Shown here piece after piece: positions 43,210-44,286 of a stretch of DNA of 44,286 nucleotides. Where the stretch lies: positions 1 to 44,286 of the forward strand of contig UQPZ01000014.1 of NCBI GenBank assembly GCA_900543145.1, written 5' to 3'. The stretch comes from an uncultured Ruminococcus sp. GTDB taxonomy: Bacteria; Bacillota; Clostridia; Oscillospirales; Ruminococcaceae. The notes under the pieces were generated by a model that made no database searches, was not told the origin of the DNA, and saw only the letters and a program-made list of their open reading frames with translations. The number at the start of each line of letters is the position of its first letter. The first letter of the stretch is position 1. The position numbers were made by a program, and so were the translations under genes.

Positions 43210-44070
43210 ATGAGTACACTTTCAACAAAAATTGATTTTGCGGTGGTATTTACCGCAGCAAATGCAAATCCGAACGGTGACCCGCTTAACGGCAACCGCC
43301 CAAGAGAGACCTTTGAGGGTTACGGAGAGATCTCTGACGTATGTATTAAGAGAAAAATACGCAACAGGCTTCAGGATATGGGCGAAAATATTTTTGTTAA
43401 GTCCGACGAACGCTGCGACGACGGTTTTGACAGCCTTCGCAGCCGTGCTGAAAACTGTGCGGCGCTGAGATCCATAACCAACGGAAAGAAAACCGACCGT
43501 GACGAGTATGCAAAAGCTGCCTGTGCAGAATGGATCGACGTAAGAAGTTTCGGACAGGTATTTGCTTTTAAAGGCAGCGATGTTTCAGTAGGAGTAAGAG
43601 GCCCTGTTTCGATCAATCAGGCTATAAGTGTTGCTCCGATCGATGTAGTAAGCTTGCAGATAACCAAAAGCGTCAACAGTGAAAGCGGAAAGCAGAGCAA
43701 AAGCTCCGATACAATGGGAATGAAGCATATGGTGGAATTCGGTATGTATATTGCAAAAGGATCAATAAATTGTCAGCTTGCGGAAAAAACAGGCTTTACC
43801 GACGAAGACGCAGAAAAGATAAAGCAGGCGCTTATTACACTTTTTGAAAACGACAGCTCCTCAGCCAGACCGGACGGAAGCATGGAGGTTTGCAGTGTAT
43901 ACTGGTGGAAGCACGGCTGCAAGACTCCGAAGTATTCTTCTGCAAAGGTACACCGCAGCCTTCATGTTGAGCCTAAGGAAGGCGTAAGCAAGCCGCTGTC
44001 CGCTGACGATTATAATATTTATACCGATAAGCTGGAGGGATTGGAGCCTGAGGTTTACGATATGATATGA
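43210..44070 (+). CDS. cas7c: Cas7c (Csd2), Cascade backbone
   Basis: A 286-residue RAMP-fold protein with the I-C Cas7 start FAVVFTAANANPNGDPLNGN, then CIKRKIRNRLQD, WIDVRSFGQVFAFKG and GPVSINQAISVAP. Further on come TMGMKHMVEFGMYIAKGSIN and VYWWKHGCKTPKYSSAKVHR. Several copies coat the crRNA. It lies 3 bp after cas8c with AAGGAGG before the ATG, and overlaps cas4 as ATGA. Confidence 0.95.
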   Translation: MSTLSTKIDFAVVFTAANANPNGDPLNGNRPRETFEGYGEISDVCIKRKIRNRLQDMGENIFVKSDERCDDGFDSLRSRAENCAALRSITNGKKTDRDEYAKAACAEWIDVRSFGQVFAFKGSDVSVGVRGPVSINQAISVAPIDVVSLQITKSVNSESGKQSKSSDTMGMKHMVEFGMYIAKGSINCQLAEKTGFTDEDAEKIKQALITLFENDSSSARPDGSMEVCSVYWWKHGCKTPKYSSAKVHRSLHVEPKEGVSKPLSADDYNIYTDKLEGLEPEVYDMI

Positions 44071-44286
44071 CGGAATACAACGAGAACGAATATCTGCTTA
44101 TTTCCGGAATACAGCATTTTGTTTTCTGCCGCAGACAATGGGCGCTAATATATATTGAACAGCAATGGGAAGAAAATTACCGTACTGTCGACGGAAGCAT
44201 TATGCATAGGAACGCTCACGACAAAGAGTTTACCGAGAAACGCGGAAACAGAATAATTACCCGAGGCATGGCTGTTTCATCTTCAG
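44067..44286 (+). CDS. cas4: Cas4, N-terminal part (continues past window end)
   Basis: The first 73 codons are visible: ENEYLLISGIQHFVFCRRQW carries the first cluster-binding Cys, followed by ALIYIEQQW and the AHDKEF region with the conserved His. Cas4 is a RecB-like Fe-S nuclease that trims prespacers and sets PAM orientation. ATG 44067 overlaps the cas7c stop. cas1 and cas2 are expected beyond the window. Confidence 0.92.
   Translation, partial: MTEYNENEYLLISGIQHFVFCRRQWALIYIEQQWEENYRTVDGSIMHRNAHDKEFTEKRGNRIITRGMAVSSS

Noticed and set aside
37887..44286. CRISPR array
   Set aside because: No regularly spaced direct repeats anywhere in the window; the array is expected beyond cas4-cas1-cas2.
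1..44286. tRNA or rRNA genes
   Set aside because: No cloverleaf with a conserved T-loop or rRNA sequence was recognised on either strand; a computed scan would be decisive.

Overview
The window looks like a low-to-moderate GC, Gram-positive, fibre-degrading gut clostridium of the Ruminococcus / Oscillospiraceae type. The evidence is a secreted GH5 endoglucanase, Ser-rich surface proteins with NTG-type sorting signals, cotJ spore-coat genes, clostridial ICE genes (DUF3849, YodL, DUF3846, DUF3789, SpoVG-like), strong AGGAGG ribosome binding sites and a type I-C CRISPR-Cas operon. I cannot name the species from sequence alone.

Layout. (1) 1-7200: the end of an integrative/conjugative element (ICE) accessory module. 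It holds multidomain DUF proteins, a D12-class adenine methylase preceded by a dense array of hairpins, a SpoVG-like protein, a transglutaminase-like lipoprotein, and an in-frame chimera of an NlpC/P60-like secreted protein with the C-terminal half of a large serine recombinase. (2) 7200-12800: a visibly AT-rich defence/accessory island. It contains a two-gene system that matches type II Thoeris (TIR protein plus 2TM-Macro effector), a MITE-like 148-bp element, a truncated P-loop NTPase, an IS3 transposase remnant, a histidine-phosphatase/Nudix fusion overlapping a membrane-anchored unknown protein, and a broken gene. A DUF1848 radical-SAM-like gene follows. (3) 14000-20800: two ABC-type FtsX/MacB permease loci, neither with an intact ATPase gene. 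One carries what looks like the first 21 codons of a lost ATPase. (4) 21000-28200: an LRR protein, then a minus-strand operon (REC-GGDEF-EAL, Hpt, hybrid histidine kinase) that reads as a phosphorelay with c-di-GMP output, then a LytTR regulator with a degenerate receiver. (5) 28500-36100: a polysaccharide-facing surface cluster with a GH5 enzyme, a four-FIVAR wall-anchored protein, a secreted protein of three tandem beta-sandwich-like repeats, and a second wall-anchored two-domain protein. (6) 36200-37900: a ferritin-like DUF2383 protein and cotJA-cotJB-cotJC. (7) 38000-44286: type I-C cas3-cas5c-cas8c(-cas11c)-cas7c-cas4; the window ends inside cas4 and contains no CRISPR array.

How it fits together. 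Regions 1 and 2 suggest an ICE that landed in or carried a cell-wall hydrolase gene, collapsed by deletion and left its cargo beside a defence island. Thoeris and the type I-C operon would give two independent layers of anti-phage defence. Region 5 looks like a non-cellulosomal (no dockerin or cohesin seen) surface system for attaching to and cutting beta-glucans, possibly under control of the neighbouring signalling genes. The least described items are the phosphatase-Nudix/membrane protein pair, the triple-repeat binding protein, the switch-like hairpin leader before the methylase, and the shared acidic Met-rich C-terminal tails on the ICE proteins.
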